Assembly: GCA_039720395.1 (NCBI GenBank)
Contig: CM077832.1
Coordinates: 21,415,607-21,479,606 of the forward strand
DNA from: Liquidambar formosana
Taxonomy: Eukaryota > Streptophyta > Magnoliopsida > Saxifragales > Altingiaceae
Length of the DNA: 64,000 nt
Reading direction: 5' to 3'
Made by a program: the position numbers and the translations under genes. Numbering within the stretch: position 1 is the stretch's first letter; each line of letters opens with the position of its first letter. Under the pieces are notes generated by a model, which made no database searches, was not told where the DNA came from, and was given only the letters and a program-made list of their open reading frames with translations. This document shows, in pieces, positions 34,601 to 43,134 of the stretch.

Positions 34601-34699
34601 CATGCAACCATGCCACTTCACAATTGGTACCTAGAAGATGGAACCATTGCAGAAATCCTTGAAGAGGAAGATCATGACCTACCTGATAGTAGCTTGTAG
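31682..34699 (+). CDS. Tat-C gag-protease polyprotein (1005 aa from MADE)
   Basis: This intact ORF has its gag capsid domain at about residues 145-275. Two C-x2-H-x4-H-x4-C motifs lie at C391-C404 and C498-C511. An acidic linker follows, and a retropepsin-like protease has active-site Asp746 in DNGS. It supplies particle proteins and the processing protease. An in-frame ATG at 31652 would add 10 residues; MADE at 31682 is preferred because Tat-G starts there. The unspliced RNA ends at TAG (34697-34699). The spliced RNA would skip this stop and continue into pol. It is similar to the Tat-G protein over its whole length, with most differences in the N-terminal and linker parts. Confidence 0.94.
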   Translation: MADEATSEGGFDVETCLKAIMTKLDYTTDVSERALKMAQDIQHKMSEPEQNNGRTPGDNTENGTQSGEGTKTNDGGSTKPKGNEPPEVFNLEGGSKGKTSDTDSVLASKVEALERTIKGIRRTDDMVDVRTLSLFPQARIPLQFKMPELEKFDGTGCPKTHLKMYVRAMHPRGATDELLAQMFHETLATSALKWFLALDEKRTRTWEDICNEFSEHYKYNTEVDVTRRDLETTKQGANETFSAFITRWRQKASKMADRPNEEDQIQLVVKNLLPVYHKHLFAHYFPNFKALIGAGTQVEDAIADGSIKTEEVQKSRRPNFVGKNNAEVNAIAQPIQPISLNDTNPPRQFTELHMPLEKVLEKLKSRGLLKPLDPRPPPNPLPKSYNENEYCKFHQAKGHSTNRCYRLRHEIQDLLDKQIISPPTPPNRPNVTQNPLPSHNSSNSINAIEADPSRPCLPIRQYTPLPMSLTQAFHQCCNQGLIIPHPPKPRPQTPHQYCQYHGIPGHDTEDCAMLRKVVQDLIDQKTLQLPKKSIQQQLKERYEAGDPQVGLLGEPSGKFDYYVLYPDPLPSEPIIPTGWDDIPEEVQMEDIDMIEWDDLMGDTNEIDDIWASDEEVDHMTRGGRHFKPPHLESDNPLGELDKRLDVQEEEDEVLRQLKKTNANITIWGLLMASHKHRQTVLKLLNQIQVPVDLSPEGLVNLVNPAPKNSTIVFTEADLPKSGPSHSQALHITVDTMGKRVPTVLIDNGSALNVCPLRTATVLGLGPTDFIPSGQTVRAYDNTRREVIGMITLPLIMGPTEFRVEFQVLDVPSCFNLLLGRPWIHPAGAVPSSLHQKVKFPHEGAIVTIQGDYDLKMAGVPICEIKPESIEIPLSGFEYVQCIEQEFGEEEPSHYCTFYPSSDPALADKDFCDKYFTEGLNPQSLTSWYNSVGKKKEEDWVEHMDSETMVTMFQDMVLTLGESATEDCQDSSIHHATMPLHNWYLEDGTIAEILEEEDHDLPDSSL

Positions 34700-34874
34700 G
34701 TTCCTTAGTTAGAGTCTTTCCTGCTTTCAATAAAGTGTGTCCGCCTATCCCACTTTGTGGAGTTAGGAGTCGTTTCATAGTTGTGGCACCAAATTTTGTT
34801 TCCTTTTCAAGTTTGTGTCTTTTTGTTGGTTCCTTTAATGAAGTGTGTTTCTTTTATACATTGTTTGCTTGCAG
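34696..34874 (+). other. Intron between protease and RT (Tat-C)
   Basis: The 5' site is CTT|GTAGGT (34696) and the 3' site TTGCTTGCAG (ends 34874), giving 179 bp. The TAG stop of gag-protease is part of the intron (GTAG). Splicing yields AGC-TTT-GTT-TCT-TTT-CTC-TCT-TCT-ATG, in frame with pol at 34894. Both splice sites and the phase are conserved in Tat-G. Partial splicing at this place is established for Ogre elements. Confidence 0.78.
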
Positions 34875-34893
34875 TGTTTCTTTTCTCTCTTCT

Positions 34894-37800
34894 ATGGATA
34901 TTTATGGCATGGATATAGATCCTAGGAACGACGTCCCCCCGGAGCTCGCCGAGCGAAGGAAAAGGGGTGTCACCGAACCTAACATGGATGAATTGGAATC
35001 AATCAATTTAGGGACAAATGAATTGCCAAAGATAATTAAAATTGGGATAACCCTCTCACCACTTGAGAAAGAAAAGCTGATAGCCCTCTTAAAGGCTAAC
35101 ATAACGGCCTTTGCATGGTCTTATGAAGACATGCCCGGTATAGATCCAGACATTGTGCAGCACTTCATCCCCACCAATCCCCTTAAAAAGCCGGTAAAGC
35201 AAAAATTGAGAAGATTGAAACCCGAGTGGGCATTGAAAGTAAAGGAGGAAGTAACCAAACAACTCGATGCGGGGTTCCTACAGGTTGTGGAGTATCCCGA
35301 GTGGTTATCTAATATAGTTCCCGTGCCTAAAAAGGATGGAAAAGTGAGGATGTGTGTGGATTTTCGAGATCTTAATGCAGCAAGCCCTAAGGATGATTTC
35401 CCTTTGCCCCACATTGATGTATTGGTAGATAGTACTGTAGGACATGCGCTCCTCTCTTTTATGGATGGGTTTTCCGGATACAATCAGATAAAGATGGCGC
35501 CGCAAGATATGGAGAAAACGGCCTTCATCACACAGTGGGGAACGTATTGCTATAAAGTGATGCCATTCGGTTTGAGAAATGCTGGGGCTACCTATCAAAG
35601 AGCTGCTACAACATTGCTGCATGACATGATCCACAAGGAGGTGGAAGTATATGTGGACGACATGATCGTGAAGTCCGTGGATCGAGAAGGACACTTCATG
35701 GCACTGGAAAGGTTCCTGGAGCGAGCAAAGAAGTACAACTTGCGTTTGAATCCACAGAAATGCGCCTTTGGTGTCACTGCGGGCAAGCTATTAGGATTCA
35801 TGATTACTCAGAGAGGAATTGAGGTCGATCCGGGAAAAATCAAGGCCATTGTAGAGATGGAGCCGCCTAGCACAGAGAAGCAGATTCGAGGGTTCTTGGG
35901 GAGAATTCAGTACATAAGCAGGTTCATTGCTAATTTGACTATGGTATGCGAGCCGATTTTCAAGTTACTTAAGAAGGGGGTGCCGAAGGTATGGAACGAA
36001 GAATGTCAAGAAGCTTTTGAGATCATCAAAAGGTATTTGAGTAATCCACCAATTCTAGTTCCTCCGCGACAAGGTGAGCCGTTATTGTTATACTTGACGG
36101 TCACTGAAACCGCGACGGGAGCTATGGTAGCTCAGTACCTTGAGGGGTCAAAAAAGGAGAATGCCATTTACTATCTAAGCAAGAAGATGACAGATTATGA
36201 GGTGAAGTACAACGCCATAGAGAAGGCTTGTGTGGCTTTGGTATGGGCAACTCAGAAACTCCGTCACTACATGATGTCGTATGAGGTTTTCTTGATAAGC
36301 CGAATGGACCCACTGAAGTACCTGATAGAAAGGTCGGTCTTGTCCTACAGAACTGCCCGATGGTCAATTCTTCTCAATGAATTCGACATAAAGTATGTAA
36401 CACAGAAGTCAGTAAAAGGAAGTGTCATTGCAGATTACTTGGCTAGCTGCCCTGTGGCGTCATCAGAACAATTTAATGATCAATTCCCCGATGAGGATGT
36501 CCTGGAGATTGGAAAGAAGAGTTGGAAAGTATACTTTGATGGAGCTGCAAATAAGAGAGGGTATGGGATAGGAGTTCTACTAGTCTCACCTGAAGAAGCA
36601 TTCACACCATTGGCGGTTAAGTTAGGGTTTGAAGCCACCAACAACGTTGCCGAGTATGAAGCCTGCATCCTTGCATTGGAAGCTGCACTAGAACTGGGGA
36701 TCAAAGAGTTAGAAGTTTTCGGAGATTCAGCACTGATTATCTGCCAGATAAAGGGAGAGTGGAAGACTCGTGATGAGAAGCTGTTGCCGTATCATGCTTA
36801 CTTAGAAGCCTTGACTAAGGAATTTGTGGAAATAGAGTTCAACTATTTGTCAAGAAATAAGAATCAGTTCGCTGATGCTTTGGCAACTCTAGCTTCTATG
36901 GTGGAAATCCCGGATGGTGGGAATGTAAAACCATTGGTGATAGAATGTAGAGAAAAACCTGTGTATTGCTGTTCTATTCGAGAAGGAGAGTTGAAAGATG
37001 GCCATCCTTGGTACTATGACATCATGAAATTCATTGAGGAAAAGGAGTATCCTGAAGGAGCAACCCGCGTTGATAGGAGAACACTGAGGAGACTAGCAAG
37101 TCACTATGTTTTGTGTGGAGGAAAGCTATACCGAAGGTCATACGATGGGGTCCATCTGTTGTGTGTCACTGAGGAAGAAGCCGAACGTCTTGTTAGTGAA
37201 ATCCATGAAGGAGTTGGAGCACCGCACATGAATGGTTATATGCTAGCTAAGAAGATCATGAGGTTGGGTTACTATTGGTCTACAATGGAGAGAGATTGCC
37301 ATGCACATGTTAAGAAGTGTCACAAATGTCAGGTCTTTGCTAATGGACAACACTTGCCTTCCATGCCTTTGACAAGCATGTCATCACCTTGGCCGTTTGC
37401 AGTGTGGGGAATAGATATAATTGGGCAGATTAAGCCGAAAGCCTCCAATGAGCATGAGTACATCTTGGTAGCTATTGATTACTTCACTAAGTGGGTAGAA
37501 GCAGCTTCCTTCAAGACCCTGAATGCCAAGAAGGTAGCACAGTTCATACAGCTCAACATCGTCTACAGATATGGGGTACCCCATGAGATTATTTCAGACA
37601 ATGGTCAGCACTTTCAGAAAGAAACCAAGGAGCTTTTGCAGAAATACAACATAGTGCACCATCTATCCTCCCCTTATCGCCCGCAGACTAATGGAGCAGT
37701 GGAGGCCGCCAACAAGAATGTTAAGAAGATACTACAGAAAACAGCTGACACCTACACTGATTGGCATGAGAAGTTGCCATTAGCCTTGTGGGGCTATAGA

Positions 37801-38253
37801 ACATCTGTGAGATCATCAACAGGGGCTACCCCTTATTCCTTGGTGTATGGGATGGAGGCTGTTTTGCCTATTGAGTTGGAGGTACCGTCATTACGGGTTG
37901 CTATGGAGAGTCAGATAGCAGAAGCAGATTGGGTTAAGAACCGTTATGATGAGCTGGCATTGCTCGATGAAAGGCGATTGAGGGCCTTGTATCATGTGCA
38001 GGGATATCAGCGAAGGGTTGCAAGAGCATTCAACAAGCATGTCAAAGACCGAGGTTTGAAGACAGGGGATTTGGTGTTGAAAGAAATCAGAGCTCCTATT
38101 TTTGATCCACGAGGAAAGTTCAAGCCAAGTTGGGGTGGTCCGTATGTTATCAAAGAGATATTACCAGCAGGGGCTGTTCGCCTCATGGATTTTGATGGAA
38201 TTGAGTTCGCTCGTCCTACCAATTTGGATCAATTGAAGAAGTATTATGTGTAA
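34894..38253 (+). CDS. Tat-C pol: RT, two RNase H domains, integrase (1119 aa)
   Basis: The homology start is MDIYGMDIDPRND at 34894; the frame is open back to 34735 but that part is mostly intron. Reverse transcriptase has YVDD at residues 253-256. The first RNase H has lost its catalytic Asp (LYLTVTET, Thr402). A second, archaeal-type RNase H follows with D549, E587, D611 and D661 in place, the hallmark of the Tat clade. Integrase shows the zinc site H771, H778, C809, C812, the catalytic triad D841, D902, E937 (34 residues between the last two) and a GPY module near the C terminus. It copies the RNA into DNA, removes the RNA and inserts the copy. It is expected to be made as a fusion with gag-protease after splicing. 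Confidence 0.95.
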   Translation: MDIYGMDIDPRNDVPPELAERRKRGVTEPNMDELESINLGTNELPKIIKIGITLSPLEKEKLIALLKANITAFAWSYEDMPGIDPDIVQHFIPTNPLKKPVKQKLRRLKPEWALKVKEEVTKQLDAGFLQVVEYPEWLSNIVPVPKKDGKVRMCVDFRDLNAASPKDDFPLPHIDVLVDSTVGHALLSFMDGFSGYNQIKMAPQDMEKTAFITQWGTYCYKVMPFGLRNAGATYQRAATTLLHDMIHKEVEVYVDDMIVKSVDREGHFMALERFLERAKKYNLRLNPQKCAFGVTAGKLLGFMITQRGIEVDPGKIKAIVEMEPPSTEKQIRGFLGRIQYISRFIANLTMVCEPIFKLLKKGVPKVWNEECQEAFEIIKRYLSNPPILVPPRQGEPLLLYLTVTETATGAMVAQYLEGSKKENAIYYLSKKMTDYEVKYNAIEKACVALVWATQKLRHYMMSYEVFLISRMDPLKYLIERSVLSYRTARWSILLNEFDIKYVTQKSVKGSVIADYLASCPVASSEQFNDQFPDEDVLEIGKKSWKVYFDGAANKRGYGIGVLLVSPEEAFTPLAVKLGFEATNNVAEYEACILALEAALELGIKELEVFGDSALIICQIKGEWKTRDEKLLPYHAYLEALTKEFVEIEFNYLSRNKNQFADALATLASMVEIPDGGNVKPLVIECREKPVYCCSIREGELKDGHPWYYDIMKFIEEKEYPEGATRVDRRTLRRLASHYVLCGGKLYRRSYDGVHLLCVTEEEAERLVSEIHEGVGAPHMNGYMLAKKIMRLGYYWSTMERDCHAHVKKCHKCQVFANGQHLPSMPLTSMSSPWPFAVWGIDIIGQIKPKASNEHEYILVAIDYFTKWVEAASFKTLNAKKVAQFIQLNIVYRYGVPHEIISDNGQHFQKETKELLQKYNIVHHLSSPYRPQTNGAVEAANKNVKKILQKTADTYTDWHEKLPLALWGYRTSVRSSTGATPYSLVYGMEAVLPIELEVPSLRVAMESQIAEADWVKNRYDELALLDERRLRALYHVQGYQRRVARAFNKHVKDRGLKTGDLVLKEIRAPIFDPRGKFKPSWGGPYVIKEILPAGAVRLMDFDGIEFARPTNLDQLKKYYV

Positions 38254-38608
38254 GGCCTGCTAGGTTGAAAACCCATAAGGGCGGCCTAGGCAAAAGTTAA
38301 GGCATTTGAACTACGAGGGCCTGATTCCCCATTCCTAAAAAAAAAAGATGAAAAAAAAGAAAAAAAAAAAAAAAAAAAAAGAAAAAAAAAGAAGAAAAGA
38401 AAAAATGAAAAAAATAGAAAAAAGGATGGGGATACGTAGGCAACCCATAAAGTTACCTTGGGTGCGGTCCAAACAACACCACAACAACAAATCTCAAAAT
38501 TGAATTATTATTGGCAATTCATTTAGAACTAATTGATTGACATAGCAATTTATTGATGTTAGATAAAGAACTATTGACATGCCATAGATAACCTATTTCT
38601 AAAAGTCT
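38254..38608. other. Spacer between convergent ORFs with poly-A tract (Tat-C)
   Basis: An A-rich low-complexity run (about 38337-38425) lies between two conserved blocks also found in Tat-G (CCTAGGCAAAAGTTAAGG and TACGTAGGCAACCC). It separates the 3' ends of pol and of the antisense ORF. No gene is present. Confidence 0.65.
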
Positions 38609-39895
38609 TCAAGTCTTTTTGTTTTTCTTCAGAGTCTCTTGGTTTGCTTTCTTCTCTTTTCTTTCAAGTCTTCGCTTCTTTCGCAAGTCATGAGCATGAG
38701 CTGCTTCCACTGCTTCCAGAATGTCTTCCCTGCAAAATCCAAGTCCTGTGTCCTTGATAAGGTCATAAATCCTTTTCCTGCGAAGGGTTTCTCTTTCACC
38801 CAAGCTAGTCTTCAACCATGTCTTGTATTCAGGGCTCATGACATAAGGCCCATCAGTGTTCTCAACTCGAGTCAGTTTCAGTTGGTCAGTCCATCTAGTC
38901 TTGGCCCACTTAACCATTGTGGGGCCCACAGGTTCGACAGAATGATCAAATACCACAGAAGTAGGTATGGTTTGCATGGCACCCATTTGACGAAGGATTC
39001 TTGAAGTCCAATAGAATGAAGTTGACCTCAACCCTACGAGCTTGACCATAGCACACCCAGAAGTTCGAAGAAGAATTTGTTCCTTGCATCCCCATGTGGA
39101 GACAAACCACCTGATGTTTCGCCATGAGAGAGTTTGGAAGTAGCCTAACCATTCCCTCAAAGAAAATTGACCAGGGAGTTCAACTCGACGGCAGCAGTAA
39201 TGTTGAGGTTTGTATGGATTGATGGTGGTAAGAGATAAGAAATTAAGCCTTTCAAGAAGCCACATCTGCAGTAGAACGGGGCTCCCTCCTAATGGGGCTT
39301 GTGGGTTATCATGAACTTTGTCTAAACTGTTGAGAGTTTCAGCTAGCACTATGGGAATCAGGTTGTTGTGTTCAAGAAGAAAAGGGATCAGTTCGCATAT
39401 TTGAATAGGGACATAAAGAGTCCCCGTGGAGATAAGGAAGCGACCAATCAAACAGAAAGCAAGAGCATGTTGAGTAGGAAGGTTGAAATTCAAGGTACCT
39501 TTGCTGTCATGGGCCAAGAAGGAAGTTGCTATTTCCATAAGGTTCACCATGTGATCCTTCACAAATAAGGAGGCCTCTTGTTGAGAAATCCCAAGGAAGT
39601 TGGAGAAGGAAATTAAGTAACTTGAGCGTGGAGTAGGGAGGATGAAGGGTCCTACAGGTGGAACTCCATACAAAGCACAGAACTCTTCCATTGTTGGGCA
39701 TAGTTCTTCATAGTTGAAGCGGAATACATGAAGTTGGGGATCCCAAAAATAAGTAGCAGCAGTAAGAAGAGTGGTTTCAAGCTTCACATGCATCAAAGAG
39801 AACAACGGATCGAAGCAGTAGCGCTTGAACTCCTTCCTTGCCTCCGCACTCATAACCTTCAGAAAATCACTCAAGAGTTTGTCTAGGGCTTCCAT
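38609..39895 (-). CDS. Antisense cargo ORF, DUF7745/plant-mobile-domain-like protein
   Basis: A 428-aa open frame opposite to Tat-C. It is the homologue of 11171-12460, sharing MEALDK, LLTAATYFWDPQ, NYEELCPTMEEFCALYGV, HALAFCLIGRFLISTGT and the LLQMWLLERLNFLS block. The C terminus is basic (KKRRLERKEKK). It is intact in two elements that have diverged widely elsewhere. A TATAAAAG at 39951-39944 and a GC foldback at 40039-40118 lie upstream at the same spacing as in Tat-G. Function is unknown. It is a single-exon ORF, in contrast to its neighbour. Confidence 0.8.
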   Translation of the reverse strand: MEALDKLLSDFLKVMSAEARKEFKRYCFDPLFSLMHVKLETTLLTAATYFWDPQLHVFRFNYEELCPTMEEFCALYGVPPVGPFILPTPRSSYLISFSNFLGISQQEASLFVKDHMVNLMEIATSFLAHDSKGTLNFNLPTQHALAFCLIGRFLISTGTLYVPIQICELIPFLLEHNNLIPIVLAETLNSLDKVHDNPQAPLGGSPVLLQMWLLERLNFLSLTTINPYKPQHYCCRRVELPGQFSLREWLGYFQTLSWRNIRWFVSTWGCKEQILLRTSGCAMVKLVGLRSTSFYWTSRILRQMGAMQTIPTSVVFDHSVEPVGPTMVKWAKTRWTDQLKLTRVENTDGPYVMSPEYKTWLKTSLGERETLRRKRIYDLIKDTGLGFCREDILEAVEAAHAHDLRKKRRLERKEKKANQETLKKNKKT

Positions 39896-39943
39896 AACTT
39901 GCTCTCAATGAATGTTAGTAGGGTTTGAGACCCCTTGGATGTG

Positions 39944-40118
39944 CTTTTATAGGAAAAAATTCGGAAACCCGTGTTTTGGAAGGAGGAATCTCGTCAAATC
40001 AGGAAGTTTCCTAAAAACAGGCGAAACACCGCTTCGGGCTCGGGTGACCACCCAGGCCTGGGCGGCTAGCCGCCTGGGCCCAGGCGGCTAGCCGCCCAGC
40101 CCCAGGTGGTCACCTGAG
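39944..40118 (-). promoter_or_regulatory. Promoter module of the Tat-C DUF7745-like ORF
   Basis: The foldback CTCGGGTGACCACC ... GGTGGTCACCTGAG (40039-40118) encloses GGCGGCTAGCCGCC twice. Its gene-proximal end is 88 bp from the start of TATAAAAG (39951), which is 56 bp from the ATG. Both distances equal those in Tat-G. Confidence 0.72.
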
Positions 40119-40372
40119 GCCGCCGTCTTGTTTCGCCCATTTTTGCCTTGTTATGCCTTCGTTTGGCCCTTTTGTGATGTTTTGACTTTTTTGTGCTTGA
40201 TTTAAGCCCATTTTTCACTCAATACAAGATCATATCATTGCAATAAAGTTCGAACATAGATTCATCAAGTATCCATAATAAAGGTTCAAGGTTGGGAATT
40301 GAAATTCCTAATTAATACATAACAAGATAGATAGAAAGATTCCAAACATTTCTAACAAGAGGTGAGTGAAAC
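40119..40372. other. Spacer between the two antisense genes
   Basis: No coding sequence is seen. It should contain the 3' end of the PMD transcript and the upstream part of the DUF7745-like promoter. Confidence 0.5.
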
Positions 40373-43013
40373 TCAATGATTTCCCGTGGGCCTTCTCTTT
40401 CGACTTGGCCCGGCCCCATCATGCCCTGAACGAGGTGCTCTAGAAGGGGGCATATCCTGTGGTTGATTAGATGATGACGCCTGTTGCAAATAAAGATAAT
40501 GAGTTGGGAGGGTAATGGTGCCAATCCTAGTTGAAAGCTAATAAGATGATCACTCACTTGGGGATTCAAGCGTGCTTCCAGAACTGAGTTCTCTAAACTC
40601 ATTCGCACAAGATCCCTCCTCAATCCTTCATTGAGTTCAATGCATTCCTGGGCATACTCCCGTGGAACCTAGGAAAGTATAAACATGGTTAACAATAATG
40701 AAAGAATCCAATTTCAAGAAGATAAGAGTTTAGAACTCACATTCTCATAATATGGATCGATCTTGGGATATTCATCGAATGGTGGATGGGTAATGTCAGT
40801 CTTCACAAATTTTGTCCCACTGCACAAGTTCACATACCAATTTAGTTGTGGGAGGGGTGGAGGTTGATTTCCTTCGAGGTCCTCATCCTCGTCATTGTAA
40901 GTCATCCCAGTGGCAGATCCAACTGTGGAGCTGTGTCCCCTTGCCCGTCGGCCCTGAAATTCAAATACTTGTCAAATGGAGTCTTTCTTATAATCTTAAA
41001 AAAAAGAGTTTAAGAGTGTGGGGAGCTCACCCCTTGAGGTGGGAGACCAGTGACCCTAGGATTCATCAGATATTGTCGACAGAAGGCAGTGTATTCTATG
41101 CGAGGGGAGGTGAATCCCTCAGCATCCCAACCCCTCAGAGCTTCTTCTAGTTCATCCCCCACTAGGTGGCTAGTGTGCCTCATGTTCTCTGGTGGCATAG
41201 AAGGTGTCACAGCTGCATTCATATTTCCATGGACTTGTCTCAGGACTCGTTCCCCAAGATACCAGCATCTACCTGTGGGGCCTTCAAAGAGGACCCTTTT
41301 GCTTGTCAACTCCAAACAAGAGGAGTACTTCTCGGGAAGCCTATGCTCCCACAGCCTCCATGGATCCCATTCCACCTGTTGAGTTTGAAATGAGAAATGA
41401 AAAAAGAAAGATAAAAAAGATAAAGAGAAAGAAAGATTTTACCATATCAGCAGTCAAGCTAGCAAGATATGCCCTTGCATGGGCATAATCGTGTCGATTG
41501 GAGGCTCTTGTAGCCAAGCAAGATGGAGCATAATTCTGAAGGATGGGCCATGACATGGCATCACTAACAAGAGTTGGGCGACACATGTTCAGGTACTCGT
41601 AGTACCATATCTGGGGAAAACCAAAAAATATATATAGATGAAATCATGTGTGTGTTAAGAGAATTGAATGTTCTTTGTTACCTCCCAAACGAAAGGAAGT
41701 CCCCCAAAGTTCTTTGCAACTCCTCGGGACATGTCAGTCATGGAGCGATACATGTTTGCGAAAGCAGCTCCACCCCAATTGTATCTCCCAATTTTGTTCA
41801 CATGTTCCATGCTAGCTAGCAACTCAAGTCGAGCCATGTCATTGGTGCCCGCAAAGAAGGTGCATGAAATCATGTAGAGCAAGAAAGCTCTCACAATGTA
41901 TTTGGGATCCGTCCCCTCACTCTCTTCTTCAGTGGCAAAGGTGTTGTAGAGCCAGGTACGGCGCACACCTTTTGGGCTTAATTCCGCTTCAACCCCAAGT
42001 AGAGCTACTATGTAGTTTTGATCCATGTTGGCATGTTCATAGTATTCCAAGCGCTTGCCTTTCAAGCTCAACCCAGTTATCATGGTGAAATCCTTAGGGG
42101 TCATGGTCATCTCCCCGAAGCTAAAATGGAAAGTGTTGGTGGTGTCCCACCATAGCTCTGTCAAGGCAAACAATGCTTGCCTATCCCATTGCTCGTTCCA
42201 TAGAGCATCTAGGAAGGGCTCAAAACCCGCCTTCTTTATTATCTTGCGAGCACGTGGTTGGGCATGATTCATATGTCTCCACCAAGAGATGAGTCCCTTT
42301 ATTGATGTCCTTGTACGGAGACTTTGGAAGTCGGGCTATGTCAAAGGATTGTGCATTGAGAACATAGAGATATTGGGCATGCATTGGTAATTGATTTCAA
42401 ATGGTTTTCCAAAAGTTTTAAAATATGGGTTTTGATTCATGAAATGAATTAGAAATGAATGCCCATGACCTTGTGTATTCAAATTCATTGATTTTGTAAG
42501 GATTGAACATGGTTTTGCCTTTCGGGCATTTTATCGAACACTTGGTGTGTAACTTGTTTTCAAGCATTGAAATGAAAGATTTTTGTGTACCAAATCCTTG
42601 CCAAGACCATTTGACTTTGTTCTACAATGCAAACCAATTGATTTTTCAAGAATTGAACATGTTTTTGTCTCTTTGGCATTTTATCAAACACTTGGTAGGC
42701 ACCTTTTCTCAAGCATTGGGAAACAAGCATTTTGCACATTCAATCCTTGCCAAATCAATGAACTTGGCTTAACAATGATAAAAACAATCAAAAGAAGATC
42801 ATGGGAATGCATTTTATCCAATAGAAATCAAGATTTCAAGATAAACATGTTAAGTTGGGAAGAACTAACCTCATGTTGGGAATGGAGGTAGGAGAGATGC
42901 TTCTTAGGTTCAAGCAACACCTTGTCTTGGGATGCATCATAGATTGGTGCCTTGTATGTATTCTTGATCACATAATATGGATACTTGATGTTGGAATCAT
43001 TGCTAGAAGCCAT
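40373..43013 (-). CDS. Plant mobile domain (PMD/MAIN-like) gene, seven exons, antisense within Tat-C
   Basis: Exons on the minus strand: 43013-42870, 42335-41682, 41610-41443, 41375-41031, 40953-40741, 40668-40558, 40480-40373. All six introns (534, 71, 67, 77, 72 and 77 bp) begin GT, end AG and fall between codons; sites are good, for example GAG|GTTAGT, TTCCCCAG|ATA, GGG|GTGAGC, CAA|GTGAGT. The product is 580 aa starting MASSNDSN and ending KRRPTGNH. Exon 2 carries the plant mobile domain: ALTELWWDTTNTFHFSFGEM, then MTPKDFTMITGLSL. The ORF is open in every exon. PMD proteins of hosts (MAIN, MAIL) act in the nucleus in transposon silencing and genome stability; the role here is unknown. Tat-G has no such gene. 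Copia-D is inserted 122 bp upstream of the ATG. Confidence 0.85.
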
Positions 43014-43134
43014 TGTTGATGGTTGAGCTTGTATGTGAGAAAAATGGTTTTGATAAGGAAGATGATCAATTTGATCTTGCAACTTGATGATTGATGCTTG
43101 TTTTTGTTGTTGAATGACTTGTTCTTGATGCTAT

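Noticed and set aside
34735..34893. Upstream in-frame extension of Tat-C pol beginning MCPPIP
   Set aside because: Most of it lies within the predicted intron and is not conserved as protein in Tat-G.
31682..38253. Endogenous pararetrovirus (caulimovirus) as the source of the pol genes
   Set aside because: Flanking LTRs, a PBS, target duplications and an integrase with a DDE triad show an LTR retrotransposon; no movement or coat protein of the viral type is present.
40312..42272. Series of separate antisense ORFs read as independent small genes or pseudogene pieces
   Set aside because: Canonical splice sites with phase-0 junctions connect them into one PMD gene.
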